A stretch of 64,000 bases of DNA from Alphaproteobacteria bacterium (GTDB lineage Bacteria > Pseudomonadota > Alphaproteobacteria > UBA828): the NCBI GenBank assembly GCA_011523425.1, contig WTGU01000131.1, positions 45,709-109,708 of the forward strand. The letters are read 5' to 3'. The notes under the pieces were generated by a model, which searched no databases, had not been told where the DNA came from, and worked only from the letters and a program-made list of their open reading frames with translations. Position numbers and translations under genes: made by a program. Position 1 is the stretch's first letter. Each line of letters opens with the position of its first letter. Shown here piece by piece: positions 34,694-46,989 of this stretch.

Positions 34694-34868
34694 GGCTGCC
34701 TCTCCCGTCTCGCGAGGCGAATTAGAGATCGACACACATATAGGCTTGTGGGACGCGATGGCAAATGCCTGCGCCTGGCGTCGTATCTCCCGCCGTCCCC
34801 GACAGGCCTCCCGTTCGACGCGCGAGGCTGCTATGAGGGCGCGAAAGACGCGGGAGGAGCCTCAGCGC

Positions 34869-36821
<1,953 letters not shown>

Positions 36822-36825
36822 CCCC

Positions 36826-38217
36826 TCAGCCGACGCGAATCCAGGTCTCCATCCCGCCGGCGGAATGCTCCGGCATGTGGCAGTGCAGGAGCCAGTCGCC
36901 GGGGTTGTCGGCCACGAACGCGATCTCGGCGGTTTCCTGACGATCCAGCAGCAGGGTATCGCGCAACGGCCCGAGGGTCCGGTCCTCGCCGATGCGCCGG
37001 AAATGGTGACCGTGCAGATGCATCGCATGGGGCCATGCGGTCTCGTTGACGATGGCGATGCGGGCCGTCTCGCCAGCCGCGAGTTCAAGCAGGGGTTGCG
37101 CCGGAAAGTCCGCGACGCCGTTGAACGCCCATACCCTCCCCCAAGCCGCCATCTCGCGGATCTCGGTCTCGCGTCCCCCCATGATCGCACTCTGCATGCC
37201 GCCCATGGCGCCACCCTGCATCAAGAGACGGGCAGACCGCGCATCCGCCAGACCGTGCAGCGGCGCAACCGGATTGGGCTCCAGCGGCGCCGGCGCGGCG
37301 AGTCTTCGGGGCCGCATCACGCCCTCCACGCGGAATGTCGCGATTGCAAACGTGCCCTCGCGCTCGAGAGAGAGGAGGAACGCGTCCGATCCCTCTTCGG
37401 CGGTCGCGTCGACGAGCAGGTCGGCGCGCTGCGCCGGTGCCAGCAGGAGCCGGTCGAGGGGCTCGGGCGCGGCCAGGGGCTGCCCGTCCAGGGCGACGAT
37501 CCAGCCCTCCAGCCCGTGCAGCCCCAGCATGAGGATGCGTGCGTTGGCAACGTTCGCCAGCCGCAACCGCAGCCGCTCGTGCCGCCGGACCGTGCGCCGC
37601 CAGTCGCCCGCCCCGTTGATGGTCACCCAATTGCCGAGACGACCCGCGTGCGAGCGATCGCCCATGGCGCCGAAATTCGGGACGATCTCCGCCTCCTGCG
37701 TGAGACGCCAGTCGTCGATGAGCATGAGCTCGTCGCGGTCGAGCGCCGGCCCGCCGTCGGCTTCCTCGACTATCAGCGCCCCGTAGAGGCCGCGGGCCAA
37801 CTGTTCCCAGGTCCGAGTATGGGCGTGATACCAGTAGGTTCCGGCGTCGGGCGCAACGAAGTCGTAAAGAAAGTTGCCGCCGGGCGGCACCGCTGCCTGC
37901 GTCAGGTCCGGCACACCATCCATGGCGTTGTCGATCCTGATGCCATGCCAGTGCACGGTGGAGGCCTGCGGCAGGCCGTTGACGAACCGGCGCCTGACGC
38001 GCTCTCCCTGGCGGACACGAATCAGCGGTCCCGGCACCTGCCCTTCGTAGCCCCAGATCGGCGTCGCCGCATGGTCGGGAGGCAAGAGCTGCGCCGCCCC
38101 TTCCCTTGCCTCCAGCGTCGGCGTGTCGGCAAGCGCCGGAGCGGCGACGAGCGAGGTGCCGCCGGCAGCCGCAAGCCCCAGCACACCGCCGGTGAACGCC
38201 CGTCGGGAAATACCCAT
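36826..38217 (-). CDS. Multicopper oxidase, Tat-exported
   Basis: A 463-residue periplasmic oxidase with signal motif SRRAFTGG and a hydrophobic stretch ending near ALA. Copper-binding motifs are intact: HWHG near residue 90, HAH, HAMHLHGHHF and HCHMPEHSAGGM, giving type 1, 2 and 3 copper sites. Length is typical of three-domain laccase/CueO-like enzymes. Ends five bases from the convergent ligase. Likely a phenol or Cu(I) oxidase; no copper-resistance partner is adjacent. Confidence 0.92.
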   Translation of the reverse strand: MGISRRAFTGGVLGLAAAGGTSLVAAPALADTPTLEAREGAAQLLPPDHAATPIWGYEGQVPGPLIRVRQGERVRRRFVNGLPQASTVHWHGIRIDNAMDGVPDLTQAAVPPGGNFLYDFVAPDAGTYWYHAHTRTWEQLARGLYGALIVEEADGGPALDRDELMLIDDWRLTQEAEIVPNFGAMGDRSHAGRLGNWVTINGAGDWRRTVRRHERLRLRLANVANARILMLGLHGLEGWIVALDGQPLAAPEPLDRLLLAPAQRADLLVDATAEEGSDAFLLSLEREGTFAIATFRVEGVMRPRRLAAPAPLEPNPVAPLHGLADARSARLLMQGGAMGGMQSAIMGGRETEIREMAAWGRVWAFNGVADFPAQPLLELAAGETARIAIVNETAWPHAMHLHGHHFRRIGEDRTLGPLRDTLLLDRQETAEIAFVADNPGDWLLHCHMPEHSAGGMETWIRVG

Positions 38218-38318
38218 GATCGCCCCGCGTTCGGCCTTCCGTTGCCCGCTCCCGACATACAGGCTCCAGCCGCGGGAAGGTCAAGGGGCCTTGGCCCCTG
38301 TTCCGAGCGGCGGCACCA

Positions 38319-38347
38319 TTGACTCCAGGCTAACGAACGTTCACTTT
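38319..38347 (+). promoter_or_regulatory. Possible weak promoter with GAACGTTC palindrome
   Basis: TTGACT at 38319-38324, then 17 bases later CACTTT, a poor -10. The 8-base palindrome GAACGTTC lies between and could be a repressor site for the ABC operon that starts at 38459. Low confidence. Confidence 0.25.
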
Positions 38348-38458
38348 GCGTGCCGTCGGCGGAGGGAGATCGCCGCGAGCGCCGCCATGCGCGTTTCCGC
38401 GTCTCCCCCGCCCCTTTTTTCGATGCCATCGTCCGACAGTCCACAGGAGGAGCAGAGC

Positions 38459-39988
38459 ATGTTCTCTATGCCCAAGAAGGCGCTGTACAAGCCCATCAGC
38501 CGCCGCAAATTCCTCGAGCTCGGAGGCGGTGTCGCAACCGCGCTGGGCGCCGGCTCGATCGCCGTCGGCATGAACTCGGTGATCTCGCGCCGGCCGGTCT
38601 ACGCCTATTCGTCCGACGAAGCCAAGTGGCGCCAGTACGAGGGCTCGAAGCTCGTCTTCATGTCCGAGAACACGCCGCCTTCCTTCGCCATTCGCGACAA
38701 CATCCAGGCGTTCTACGATCTCACCGGCATCGAGGTGGAGATCCTCACCGACGGCCTGCCGACCGTGCAGCAGAAGGTGGGCATCGACCTCAGGAGCGGC
38801 CAGGCCGACTATCACCTCAACTACGTGCAGGACAAGCCGATCGGCTCGCCCTTCGCCGACTTCTATGCCGATCTCAACGAGTTCTCGGTCGACGACACGC
38901 TGCCGCTCGACCCGCAGGGCTACGGCGACTCGGTCTGGTTCGAGAACTACCTCGACGCCTGCGGCGTCTACTACGAGCGCGGCCCGATCCGCGCCTTCCC
39001 CTATGACTGCGCGGTCTCCTGCACCTTCTACCGGCAAGACCTGTTCGAGCAGCTTTCCAAGGACTTCGAGGCCGACTACGGCTACCGGCTCGAGTTCACC
39101 GACGAGACGACCTACAAGGACATGGTCGACATCACCGAGTTCTTCAGGAAGATGCACGAGCGCGATTCGTCGATCCCCTACGGATACGCGCAGCATCACG
39201 GCTCGTTCGGCTGGACCACGCAGCTCGACATCCAGCGGCACATGTACGCGCAGAACCAGTGGCTCGACTTCGCGGTCGACGACACGCTGGGCTCGAAGAA
39301 CCCCGGCCCGACCAACTGGGGCGACGCGCAGTCGGTCAAGGCGATGGAGGGCTACAAGGCGCTCGCCGACGTCAGCCATCCCGACAACCTGACCAACGGC
39401 ACGCTGGAGCTGAACACGGTCTACGCCGCCGGCGGCGTCGCCATGCAGATCCAGTACCACGAGTTTGCGGCCTCGGTGGAGGATGCCGAGCAGTCCGTCG
39501 CGGCCGGCGGCAAGACGGCCTACGCCATGGGGCCGAAGGGTGCGGTCGAGTGGAACGTCGACGGCGGCGACAACGTCGTCAACGCCACCAACTGCGGCAT
39601 CGGCGGCATCGGCATCAACGCCGGCGCGGACATGGACCTGCAGCGCGCGGCCTTCATCTTCGCCAGCTGGGCCTGCAGCCACGACACGCAGCTCATGGTG
39701 CTGCAGGGCGTCGGCGGCACGCCCACCCGCAGGTCGGTCCTCGAGGTGCCGGAGGTCAAGGAGGCGCGCAACCGGCCCACCACCATGCCGAACGCGCTCA
39801 CCTTCGAGGCGGTCTACGACAAGGGCATCCGCTCGCCCAACATGGTGCTCGGGCCGAAGCTGCCGAAGTCGAACGAGTACCACGAGATCGTCCGGGTCGG
39901 CACGCAGCAGTGCATCTCGGGCGAGCTCTCGGCTCAGGAGGCGTGCGACTCCATCAAGGACGAGCTGAACGCCATCCACGACATCTAG
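38459..39988 (+). CDS. Carbohydrate-type ABC substrate-binding protein
   Basis: A 509-residue family 1 solute-binding protein, larger than the usual 420. The N-terminus carries the twin-arginine-like motif SRRKFLELGGG plus a hydrophobic core. A MalE-type fold is suggested by the region around ADYHLNYVQDKP and the later NTVYAAGGVAMQIQY. A GGAGGAG site precedes the ATG. First gene of a six- or seven-gene run that includes two permeases, an ATPase and the aco genes. Substrate unknown (sugar or polyol likely). Confidence 0.88.
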   Translation: MFSMPKKALYKPISRRKFLELGGGVATALGAGSIAVGMNSVISRRPVYAYSSDEAKWRQYEGSKLVFMSENTPPSFAIRDNIQAFYDLTGIEVEILTDGLPTVQQKVGIDLRSGQADYHLNYVQDKPIGSPFADFYADLNEFSVDDTLPLDPQGYGDSVWFENYLDACGVYYERGPIRAFPYDCAVSCTFYRQDLFEQLSKDFEADYGYRLEFTDETTYKDMVDITEFFRKMHERDSSIPYGYAQHHGSFGWTTQLDIQRHMYAQNQWLDFAVDDTLGSKNPGPTNWGDAQSVKAMEGYKALADVSHPDNLTNGTLELNTVYAAGGVAMQIQYHEFAASVEDAEQSVAAGGKTAYAMGPKGAVEWNVDGGDNVVNATNCGIGGIGINAGADMDLQRAAFIFASWACSHDTQLMVLQGVGGTPTRRSVLEVPEVKEARNRPTTMPNALTFEAVYDKGIRSPNMVLGPKLPKSNEYHEIVRVGTQQCISGELSAQEACDSIKDELNAIHDI

Positions 39989-40003
39989 GCAACACCGCTC
40001 CGT

Positions 40004-40035
40004 CCGGGGGGCGCCGGCACGCCGGCGTCTCCCGG
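40004..40035 (+). promoter_or_regulatory. Strong hairpin between substrate-binding and permease genes
   Basis: A 15-base-pair stem (with two G-T pairs) from 40004-40018 and 40021-40035, loop of two bases. No T-run follows. Such hairpins after the first gene of an importer operon are known to protect the upstream mRNA and raise binding-protein levels above those of the permeases. A partial terminator is the alternative. Confidence 0.6.
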
Positions 40036-40106
40036 GCGGTCGTGATTTCTGACCGGCGCCGGCGGCGGCAGGCCGCAGGCGGAGAAGGGGCGCGGAGACC
40101 CGGCGC

Positions 40107-41081
40107 ATGGCCAACATCGCGAACATGGATGTCGCGGGTGGCGTCGTGCGCGGCGTGCGGACCATCGACTACGTGCCGGAGGGCTTCAACCACCGGCCGC
40201 CGCGCTATTACCTGCTGTGGCTGATGCTGCCGGCGATCCTGCTGCTGGCGGCGATCTCGCTCTATCCCCTCGTCTGGCTGGTCTACATGACCCTGCACGA
40301 GGTGCAGCTCGCGCCGGGCAAGTCGGATGTCTGGGCCGGCATCGACAACTTCTCCCGGCTGGCGACCGACAAGAAGTTCCTGCGCGGCTGGCTCACGCTC
40401 TTCAAGTACAGCGCGCTCTGCCTCTCGGTGGAGATCGGCCTCGGCGTCCTGGTCGCGGTCATCCTCAACAACAACCGCTTCGAGAAGATCCTCGTCACCA
40501 TCTTCCTGATGCCGATGATGATGGCGCCCGTCATCGCGGGTTTCCTCTACATGTTTCTCTACAACGGCACCTTCGGCTGGTACTTCTGGCTGCTGCAGAG
40601 CATCGGCCTGCTGGAGAGCGGCTCCATCCTCGGCAACAAGTTCTGGGCGATGTTCGCCATCGTCGCGACCGACGTCTGGCAGTGGACGCCGCTCATCGCG
40701 CTGATCACGCTCGCCGGCCTCAAGCGCGTGCCGCAGGACCAGCTCGAGGCCCACATGGTCGACGGCGCAGGGCCCTTCCGCAATTTCTTCAGCGTGGCGC
40801 TGCCCAATCTCTACCCCTTCCTGCTGATCGCGATCCTGCTGCGCTTCATGGACAATTTCAGGTTCATCGACCACATCCTGATCATGACCGGCGGCGGCCC
40901 CGCCAACGCCACCAAGATCCTGCCGACCTACCTCTTCGACGTGTCGTTCAAGTTCTTCGAGCTCGGCCGGGGTGCGGCGATCGCCTTCACCCTGCTGCTG
41001 CTGACGATCCTGCTGGGCTTCGTGCTGACCAAGGTGTTCGAGGATCCGACCCGCAAGATCAGGACGGAGCGGGAGCACTAG
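40107..41081 (+). CDS. ABC transporter permease, carbohydrate type (first)
   Basis: A 324-residue inner-membrane protein with six predicted spans and the EAA-type loop around LEAHMVDGAGPFRNFFSV. It resembles UgpA/MalF-like CUT1 permeases. The N-terminal 35 residues are cytoplasmic. Forms the membrane pore with the next permease. Ends three bases before it. Confidence 0.9.
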   Translation: MANIANMDVAGGVVRGVRTIDYVPEGFNHRPPRYYLLWLMLPAILLLAAISLYPLVWLVYMTLHEVQLAPGKSDVWAGIDNFSRLATDKKFLRGWLTLFKYSALCLSVEIGLGVLVAVILNNNRFEKILVTIFLMPMMMAPVIAGFLYMFLYNGTFGWYFWLLQSIGLLESGSILGNKFWAMFAIVATDVWQWTPLIALITLAGLKRVPQDQLEAHMVDGAGPFRNFFSVALPNLYPFLLIAILLRFMDNFRFIDHILIMTGGGPANATKILPTYLFDVSFKFFELGRGAAIAFTLLLLTILLGFVLTKVFEDPTRKIRTEREH

Positions 41082-41084
41082 ACG

Positions 41085-41963
41085 ATGGCCTCGCGCGAGA
41101 TCGTCCGCTACCGCTCGCCGCTGAGAAGCGTGCTGCAGGGGCTCTCGATCCTCTTCCTGATCTTCTTCTTCGTCTGGACCGTGCTGCCGTTGCTGATCAT
41201 GGTGGTCTCGTCCTTCAAGGATCTGCTCGATGCGTTCCAGCTGCCTGAGGTCGGCGATTTCGGCGGGGTCGGCGTCATGTTCGACTTCAAGCCGACCGGC
41301 GCGCACTACGTCGAGCTGTTCACCGAAAAGCACTTCGGCGTCTATCTGCGCAACAGCCTGATCGCCTCGCTGGGCTCTGCGGCGGTCTCCGTCTCGCTCG
41401 GCTCGATGGCGGCCTACGCGCTCTCGCGCGCGGAGTTCCGCGGCAAGCGGGATCTCCTCTTCTGGATCATCTCGACCCGCATGGCGCCGGTGGTGGCGGT
41501 CATGGTGCCGCTCTACGTGATCTTCCGCTCGTCCGGGCTGGTCGGCACCCTGCCCGGTCTGATCCTCGCCTACACGACCTTCAACCTCCCCTTCGCCATC
41601 TGGATCCTCAAGGGCTTCTTCGACAACGTTCCCTACGCGATCGAGGAGGCGGCACAGTGCGACGGCTGCACCCGCTGGCAGGCGTTCAGGCTGATCATCC
41701 CGCTGGTCGCGCCGGGAATCGCTGCCTTCATCGTGCTCTGCGTGCTGTTCGGCTGGAACGACTTCCTGTTCGCCTCGATCATCGGCTCGGGCGGCGCCAA
41801 GACCCTGCCGGTGGCCACCGCCGAGCTGGTCCAGCCGGTCAAGATCCAGTGGGGCATGATCATGGCGGCCGGTGTCGTGACCACCGTGCCGATGATGTTT
41901 CTCGGCCTTCTGATCCGGCGCTATCTTGTCGCCGGTCTCACCATGGGCGCGGTCAGGGAATAG
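41085..41963 (+). CDS. ABC transporter permease, carbohydrate type (second)
   Basis: A 292-residue membrane protein with six spans and the EAA loop (IEEAAQCDGCTRWQAFRLI). MalG/UgpE-like CUT1 permease. The start follows the first permease by three bases, so the pair is translationally coupled. Confidence 0.9.
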   Translation: MASREIVRYRSPLRSVLQGLSILFLIFFFVWTVLPLLIMVVSSFKDLLDAFQLPEVGDFGGVGVMFDFKPTGAHYVELFTEKHFGVYLRNSLIASLGSAAVSVSLGSMAAYALSRAEFRGKRDLLFWIISTRMAPVVAVMVPLYVIFRSSGLVGTLPGLILAYTTFNLPFAIWILKGFFDNVPYAIEEAAQCDGCTRWQAFRLIIPLVAPGIAAFIVLCVLFGWNDFLFASIIGSGGAKTLPVATAELVQPVKIQWGMIMAAGVVTTVPMMFLGLLIRRYLVAGLTMGAVRE

Positions 41964-42000
41964 GACGCAAGAGACGGGCGGAGCCCGTCCGGGGGTAGCG

Positions 42001-43095
<1,095 letters not shown>

Positions 43096-43134
43096 GCGCA
43101 ATCGGACCACGCAGGCAGAGAGGAGCAACGACGC

Positions 43135-44103
43135 ATGCAGCTCAGCAAGGACCAATTGTTGACGGCCTATCGAACCATGCGGACGATCCGCGAATTCGAG
43201 GAACGTCTCCACGTCGAGTTCGCGACCGGCGACATCCCCGGGTTCGTGCACCTCTATGCCGGCGAGGAGGCGAGCGGCGTCGGCGTCTGCATGCACCTCG
43301 AGGACCGCGACCGCATCGCCAGCACCCATCGCGGGCACGGCCACTGCATCGCCAAGGGCTGCGACGTGGACGGCATGATGGCGGAGATCTATGGCCGCAA
43401 GGACGGCCTCTGCGCCGGCAAGGGCGGCTCCATGCACATCGCCGACCTCGACAAGGGCATGATGGGGGCCAACGGCATCGTCGGCGGCGGCCCGCCGCTC
43501 ATCTGCGGCGCCGGCCTGGCTGCGAAGCAGCTCGGCACCGGCGGCGTCGCCATCGCCTTCGTCGGCGACGGCGGCTCGAACCAGGGCACCACCTTCGAGA
43601 GCCTCAATCTCGCCTCGGTCTGGAACCTGCCCTGCATCTTCGTGGTCGAGAACAACGGCTACGCGGAATCGACCTCGTCCAAGTGGTCGATCGCCTGCGA
43701 CGACGCGGCGGACCGGGCCAGCGGCTTCAACATGCCGGGCGTGGTGGTGGACGGGCACGACTTCTTCGCCGTCTACGAGGCCGCCGGCGAGGCGATCAGG
43801 CGGGCGCGCGAGGGCGGCGGCCCGAGCCTGCTGGAATGCAAGCTCAACCGCTACTACGGGCACTTCGAGGGCGACGCACAAACCTATCGCGGGCCGGACG
43901 AGGTGAAGAAGCTGCGCGAATCCCGCGACTGCCTGGCGCTCTTCCGCGAGAAGGTGACCTCGGCAGCCCTGGTCGACGGCGCCGAGCTCGACGCCATCGA
44001 CCGGGACGCGCTGTCCCTGATCGACGGCGCGGTCTCCAAGGCCAAAGCGGCGCCGCCTCCGGGCGCCGCAGATCTTCTCACCGACGTCTACGTATCCTAC
44101 TGA
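43135..44103 (+). CDS. acoA: Acetoin dehydrogenase E1 alpha (TPP-dependent)
   Basis: A 322-residue E1 alpha subunit. The HRGHGHCIAKG motif and the GKGGSMHIAD stretch are the family's. The TPP/Mg motif GDGGSNQG and ENN are intact. With AcoB it decarboxylates acetoin (or a similar 2-hydroxy/2-oxo compound) and passes the acetaldehyde unit to the lipoyl arm of AcoC. It shares its direction and short spacing with the ABC genes, suggesting one operon. A relative acting on another ketoacid is possible. Confidence 0.88.
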   Translation: MQLSKDQLLTAYRTMRTIREFEERLHVEFATGDIPGFVHLYAGEEASGVGVCMHLEDRDRIASTHRGHGHCIAKGCDVDGMMAEIYGRKDGLCAGKGGSMHIADLDKGMMGANGIVGGGPPLICGAGLAAKQLGTGGVAIAFVGDGGSNQGTTFESLNLASVWNLPCIFVVENNGYAESTSSKWSIACDDAADRASGFNMPGVVVDGHDFFAVYEAAGEAIRRAREGGGPSLLECKLNRYYGHFEGDAQTYRGPDEVKKLRESRDCLALFREKVTSAALVDGAELDAIDRDALSLIDGAVSKAKAAPPPGAADLLTDVYVSY

Positions 44104-44118
44104 GCGAGGGAGGCAGTC

Positions 44119-45132
44119 ATGGCACGCACAGTCACTTACCAACAGGCGATCAACGAGGCCCTCGCCCAGGAGATGGAGCGCGACGAGACCGTCGTCATCA
44201 TGGGCGAGGACGTGGCCGGCGGGCTCGGCACCGATGGCGAGCGCGACGCCTGGGGCGGGCCGCTCGGCATCACCAAGGGGCTCTACGGCAAGTTCGGCGA
44301 CCGGGTGATGGATACCCCGATCACCGAATCGGCCTTCATCGGCGCTGCCGTCGGCGCGGCGACCTCGGGCCTGCGCCCGGTGGCGGAGCTGATGTTCATC
44401 GACTTCATGGGCGTCTGCTTCGACCAGATCTTCAACCAGGCGGCGAAGTTCCGCTACATGTTCGGCGGCAAGGCCGAGACCCCGGTCGTCATCCGCACCA
44501 TGTACGGCGCCGGCCTGCGCGCCGCAGCCCAGCACTCGCAGTGCCTCTATCCGGTGTTCACCCACATCCCCGGGCTCAAGGTCGTGACCCCGGCGACGCC
44601 CTATGACGCAAAGGGCCTGCTGATCCAGTCGATCCGCGACAACGACCCGGTGATCTTCTGCGAGCACAAGGCGCTCTACACGCTGGAGGGCGACGTGCCG
44701 GAGGAGCCCTACGCGCTGCCCTTCGGCGAGGCCAACATCGTGCGGGAAGGCGACGACGTCTCGATCGTCACGCTCGGCCGCATGGTCCATGTCGCGAACG
44801 AGGCGGCGGCTGCGCTCGCGGGCGACGGGATCGAGTGCGAGGTGGTCGACCTGCGCACGACCTCGCCGATGGACGAGGACACCATCCTCGAGACGGTGGA
44901 GAACACCGGGCGGCTGGTGGTGCTCGACGAGTCCCATCCCCGCTGCAACATGGCGACCGACATCGCGGCGATGGTCTGCGAGAAGGCCTTCGATTCCCTC
45001 AAGGGGCCGATCAAGCAGGTGACCGCCCCGCACACCCCGGTGCCGTTCGCGGACACGCTCGAGGATCTCTACATCCCCGACGCCGCGGCGGTGCAGAAGG
45101 CCGTGAAGGCGGTCATGGAGTCCAGCAAATGA
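44119..45132 (+). CDS. acoB: Acetoin dehydrogenase E1 beta
   Basis: A 337-residue transketolase-type subunit partner of AcoA. It shows MGEDVAGGLGT near the start, TPITESAFIGAAVGAA, and the C-terminal transketolase domain (VVDLRTTSPMDEDTI). The last four bases (ATGA) overlap the next start, so its translation is coupled to acoC. Confidence 0.9.
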   Translation: MARTVTYQQAINEALAQEMERDETVVIMGEDVAGGLGTDGERDAWGGPLGITKGLYGKFGDRVMDTPITESAFIGAAVGAATSGLRPVAELMFIDFMGVCFDQIFNQAAKFRYMFGGKAETPVVIRTMYGAGLRAAAQHSQCLYPVFTHIPGLKVVTPATPYDAKGLLIQSIRDNDPVIFCEHKALYTLEGDVPEEPYALPFGEANIVREGDDVSIVTLGRMVHVANEAAAALAGDGIECEVVDLRTTSPMDEDTILETVENTGRLVVLDESHPRCNMATDIAAMVCEKAFDSLKGPIKQVTAPHTPVPFADTLEDLYIPDAAAVQKAVKAVMESSK

Positions 45133-46238
45133 GCGAAGGCATCCGCCCCATTTGCATGCCCAAGTGGGGCCTCTCCATGAAGGAGGGGAAGGTCGCCGGC
45201 TGGCTCGTCGACGAAGGCGAATCGCTCACGCCGGGGGACGAGGTCATCGATATCGAGACCGAGAAGATCTCGAGCGCCGTCGAGGCCGCGGATGCCGGCG
45301 TGCTCCGGCGCTGCGTCGCCCAGGAGGGCGACGTGCTGCCGGTCGGCGGCCTGCTCGGCATCGTCGCCGACGAGAGCGTCGCCGACGCCGACATCGAGGC
45401 CTTCGTCACCGACTTCCAGGCCAACTTCGTGCCGCCCGAGGACGATGACGACGAGGACGGCCCGGCCACCGAGACGGCCGAAGTCGCGGGCAGGCAGATC
45501 CGCTACCTCACGAAGGGCGAAGGCGGCGTGCCGGTCATCCTCATCCACGGCTTCGGCGGCGATCTCAACAACTGGCTGTTCAACCACGACGCGCTCGCCG
45601 CCGGCCGCGCGGTCCACGCCCTCGACCTGCCGGGACACGGCAGCTCCAGCAAGGATGTCGGCGACGGCTCGATCGGCTTCTTCGCCGATGTCGTGACCGG
45701 CTTCGCCGATGCGCTGGAAATCGAGCAGGCCCATCTCGTCGGCCACTCCATGGGCGGCGCCATCGCCCTCGCCGTGGCCCGCGCGGCCCCGGCATGGGTG
45801 GCCTCGCTGACGCTGATCGGCAGCGCCGGCCTCGGCGGCGAGATCGACGGCGCCTATCTGGAGGGCTTCATCGCGGCCGAGCGCCGGAAGGATCTCAAGC
45901 CGCATGTCGAGAAGCTTTTCAGCGATCCGGCGCTGGTCACGCGCCAGCTCGTCAACGACCTGCTCGCCTTCAAGCGGATCGACGGCGTCACCGCCGCGCT
46001 CGGCACCGTCCGGGACGCCTTCGCGCCCGGCGGCGCGCAGGCCGAGGACCTGCGCGCGGTGGCGGGCACGGTGCCGACGCTCGTCATCTGGGGTGCGGGC
46101 GACCAGATCATCCCGGCCTCCCATGCCGAGGGCCTGGGCGACGGCGTGGACTGCACGGTGCTCGACGGCCAAGGCCACATGGTGCAGATGGAAGCCGCCG
46201 CAGAGGTGAACCGCCTGATCGACGCGCGCGTCGGCTAG
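45129..46238 (+). CDS. acoC: AcoC: lipoyl domain fused to an alpha/beta hydrolase
   Basis: A 369-residue protein. Residues 1-80 are a lipoyl domain with the lipoyl-Lys at 46 in ETEKISSA. An acidic linker (about 100-115, EDDDDED) joins it to an alpha/beta hydrolase domain: HGFGG at 140-144, nucleophile Ser207 in GHSMGG, Asp325 and His350. This is the known AcoC architecture, which has no standard acyltransferase domain. The companion E3 (dihydrolipoamide dehydrogenase) is not in this window. Confidence 0.88.
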   Translation: MSEGIRPICMPKWGLSMKEGKVAGWLVDEGESLTPGDEVIDIETEKISSAVEAADAGVLRRCVAQEGDVLPVGGLLGIVADESVADADIEAFVTDFQANFVPPEDDDDEDGPATETAEVAGRQIRYLTKGEGGVPVILIHGFGGDLNNWLFNHDALAAGRAVHALDLPGHGSSSKDVGDGSIGFFADVVTGFADALEIEQAHLVGHSMGGAIALAVARAAPAWVASLTLIGSAGLGGEIDGAYLEGFIAAERRKDLKPHVEKLFSDPALVTRQLVNDLLAFKRIDGVTAALGTVRDAFAPGGAQAEDLRAVAGTVPTLVIWGAGDQIIPASHAEGLGDGVDCTVLDGQGHMVQMEAAAEVNRLIDARVG

Positions 46239-46280
46239 AACACCATCCGACCTTGCGGGGTCACAGCGGCTCGAACGGCG

Positions 46281-46387
46281 CCCACCTCCCCCTGTCCCCC
46301 TCCCCCAGTGGCGGAGGGGGAACGTAGACGGCGCCGTCCGTTCTCCCTCTCCGCCCCTGGGGGCGGAGAGGGCCGGGGTGAGGTGGG
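46281..46387. repeat. Long palindromic repeat, copy 1
   Basis: Inverted-repeat element beginning CCCACCT and ending AGGTGGG, with inner arms rich in CCCTCC/GGAGGG and a second hairpin (CCGCCCCTGGGGGCGG) inside. A close relative occurs at 49243-49348. Very GC-rich; lies between acoC and the DUF1285 gene. Looks like an intergenic palindrome of the kind found in many alphaproteobacteria. Confidence 0.75.
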
Positions 46388-46446
46388 GGAGTCTCGGGCG
46401 GCACCGCACAAGAGGCGAGAACGTGCCGCTTGGCTATACTGCGCCC

Positions 46447-46989
46447 ATGAGCGAGTCGCCTGCACGAGCGCCGGGGACGCCGCCGCAGCTCTTCTGCGGC
46501 GACATCGACATCCGCATCGCCGGCGACGGCACCTGGTTCCACGAAGGCTGCCCCATCGGCCGCCTGCCGCTGGTCAAGCTCTTCGCGAGCGTGCTCAGGC
46601 GCGAGGACGACGGCGACTACTGGCTCGTCACCCCGGTGGAGAGAGCCCGCATCGCGGTCGACGACGTTCCCTTCGTCGCCGTCGAGCTGGAGGCACGCGG
46701 CAGCGGCACGGGGCAGAGCCTGCGCTTCCGCACCAATCTGGACGAGTGGGTGAGCGCCGGGCCCGCGCATCCCCTCGCCTTCCGCGCCCTGCCGGGATCG
46801 CAGGAGAAGGCGCCCTATCTCACCGTCCGCGACGGCCTGGAGGCGCGCGTGGCGCGCACCGCCTACTACGGGCTGGTGGAACTCTGCGTCGAGCGGACGC
46901 TGGGCGGCAAGCCGGTGCTCGGCGTCTGGAGCGACGGCGCGTTCTTCCCCTTCGACGAGGCGCCGGGAGCGGCCTCCGGGTCCGACTGA
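46447..46989 (+). CDS. DUF1285 family protein
   Basis: A 180-residue soluble protein of the DUF1285 family. It contains the family pattern GDIDIRIAGDGTWFHEGCPIGR and VKLFASVLRREDDGDYWLVTPVE. The function is unknown. It starts at ATG 46447 and its stop overlaps the Nudix start (TGATG), and the order DUF1285-Nudix-DUF6111-CCA transferase is conserved in alphaproteobacteria. Confidence 0.85.
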   Translation: MSESPARAPGTPPQLFCGDIDIRIAGDGTWFHEGCPIGRLPLVKLFASVLRREDDGDYWLVTPVERARIAVDDVPFVAVELEARGSGTGQSLRFRTNLDEWVSAGPAHPLAFRALPGSQEKAPYLTVRDGLEARVARTAYYGLVELCVERTLGGKPVLGVWSDGAFFPFDEAPGAASGSD

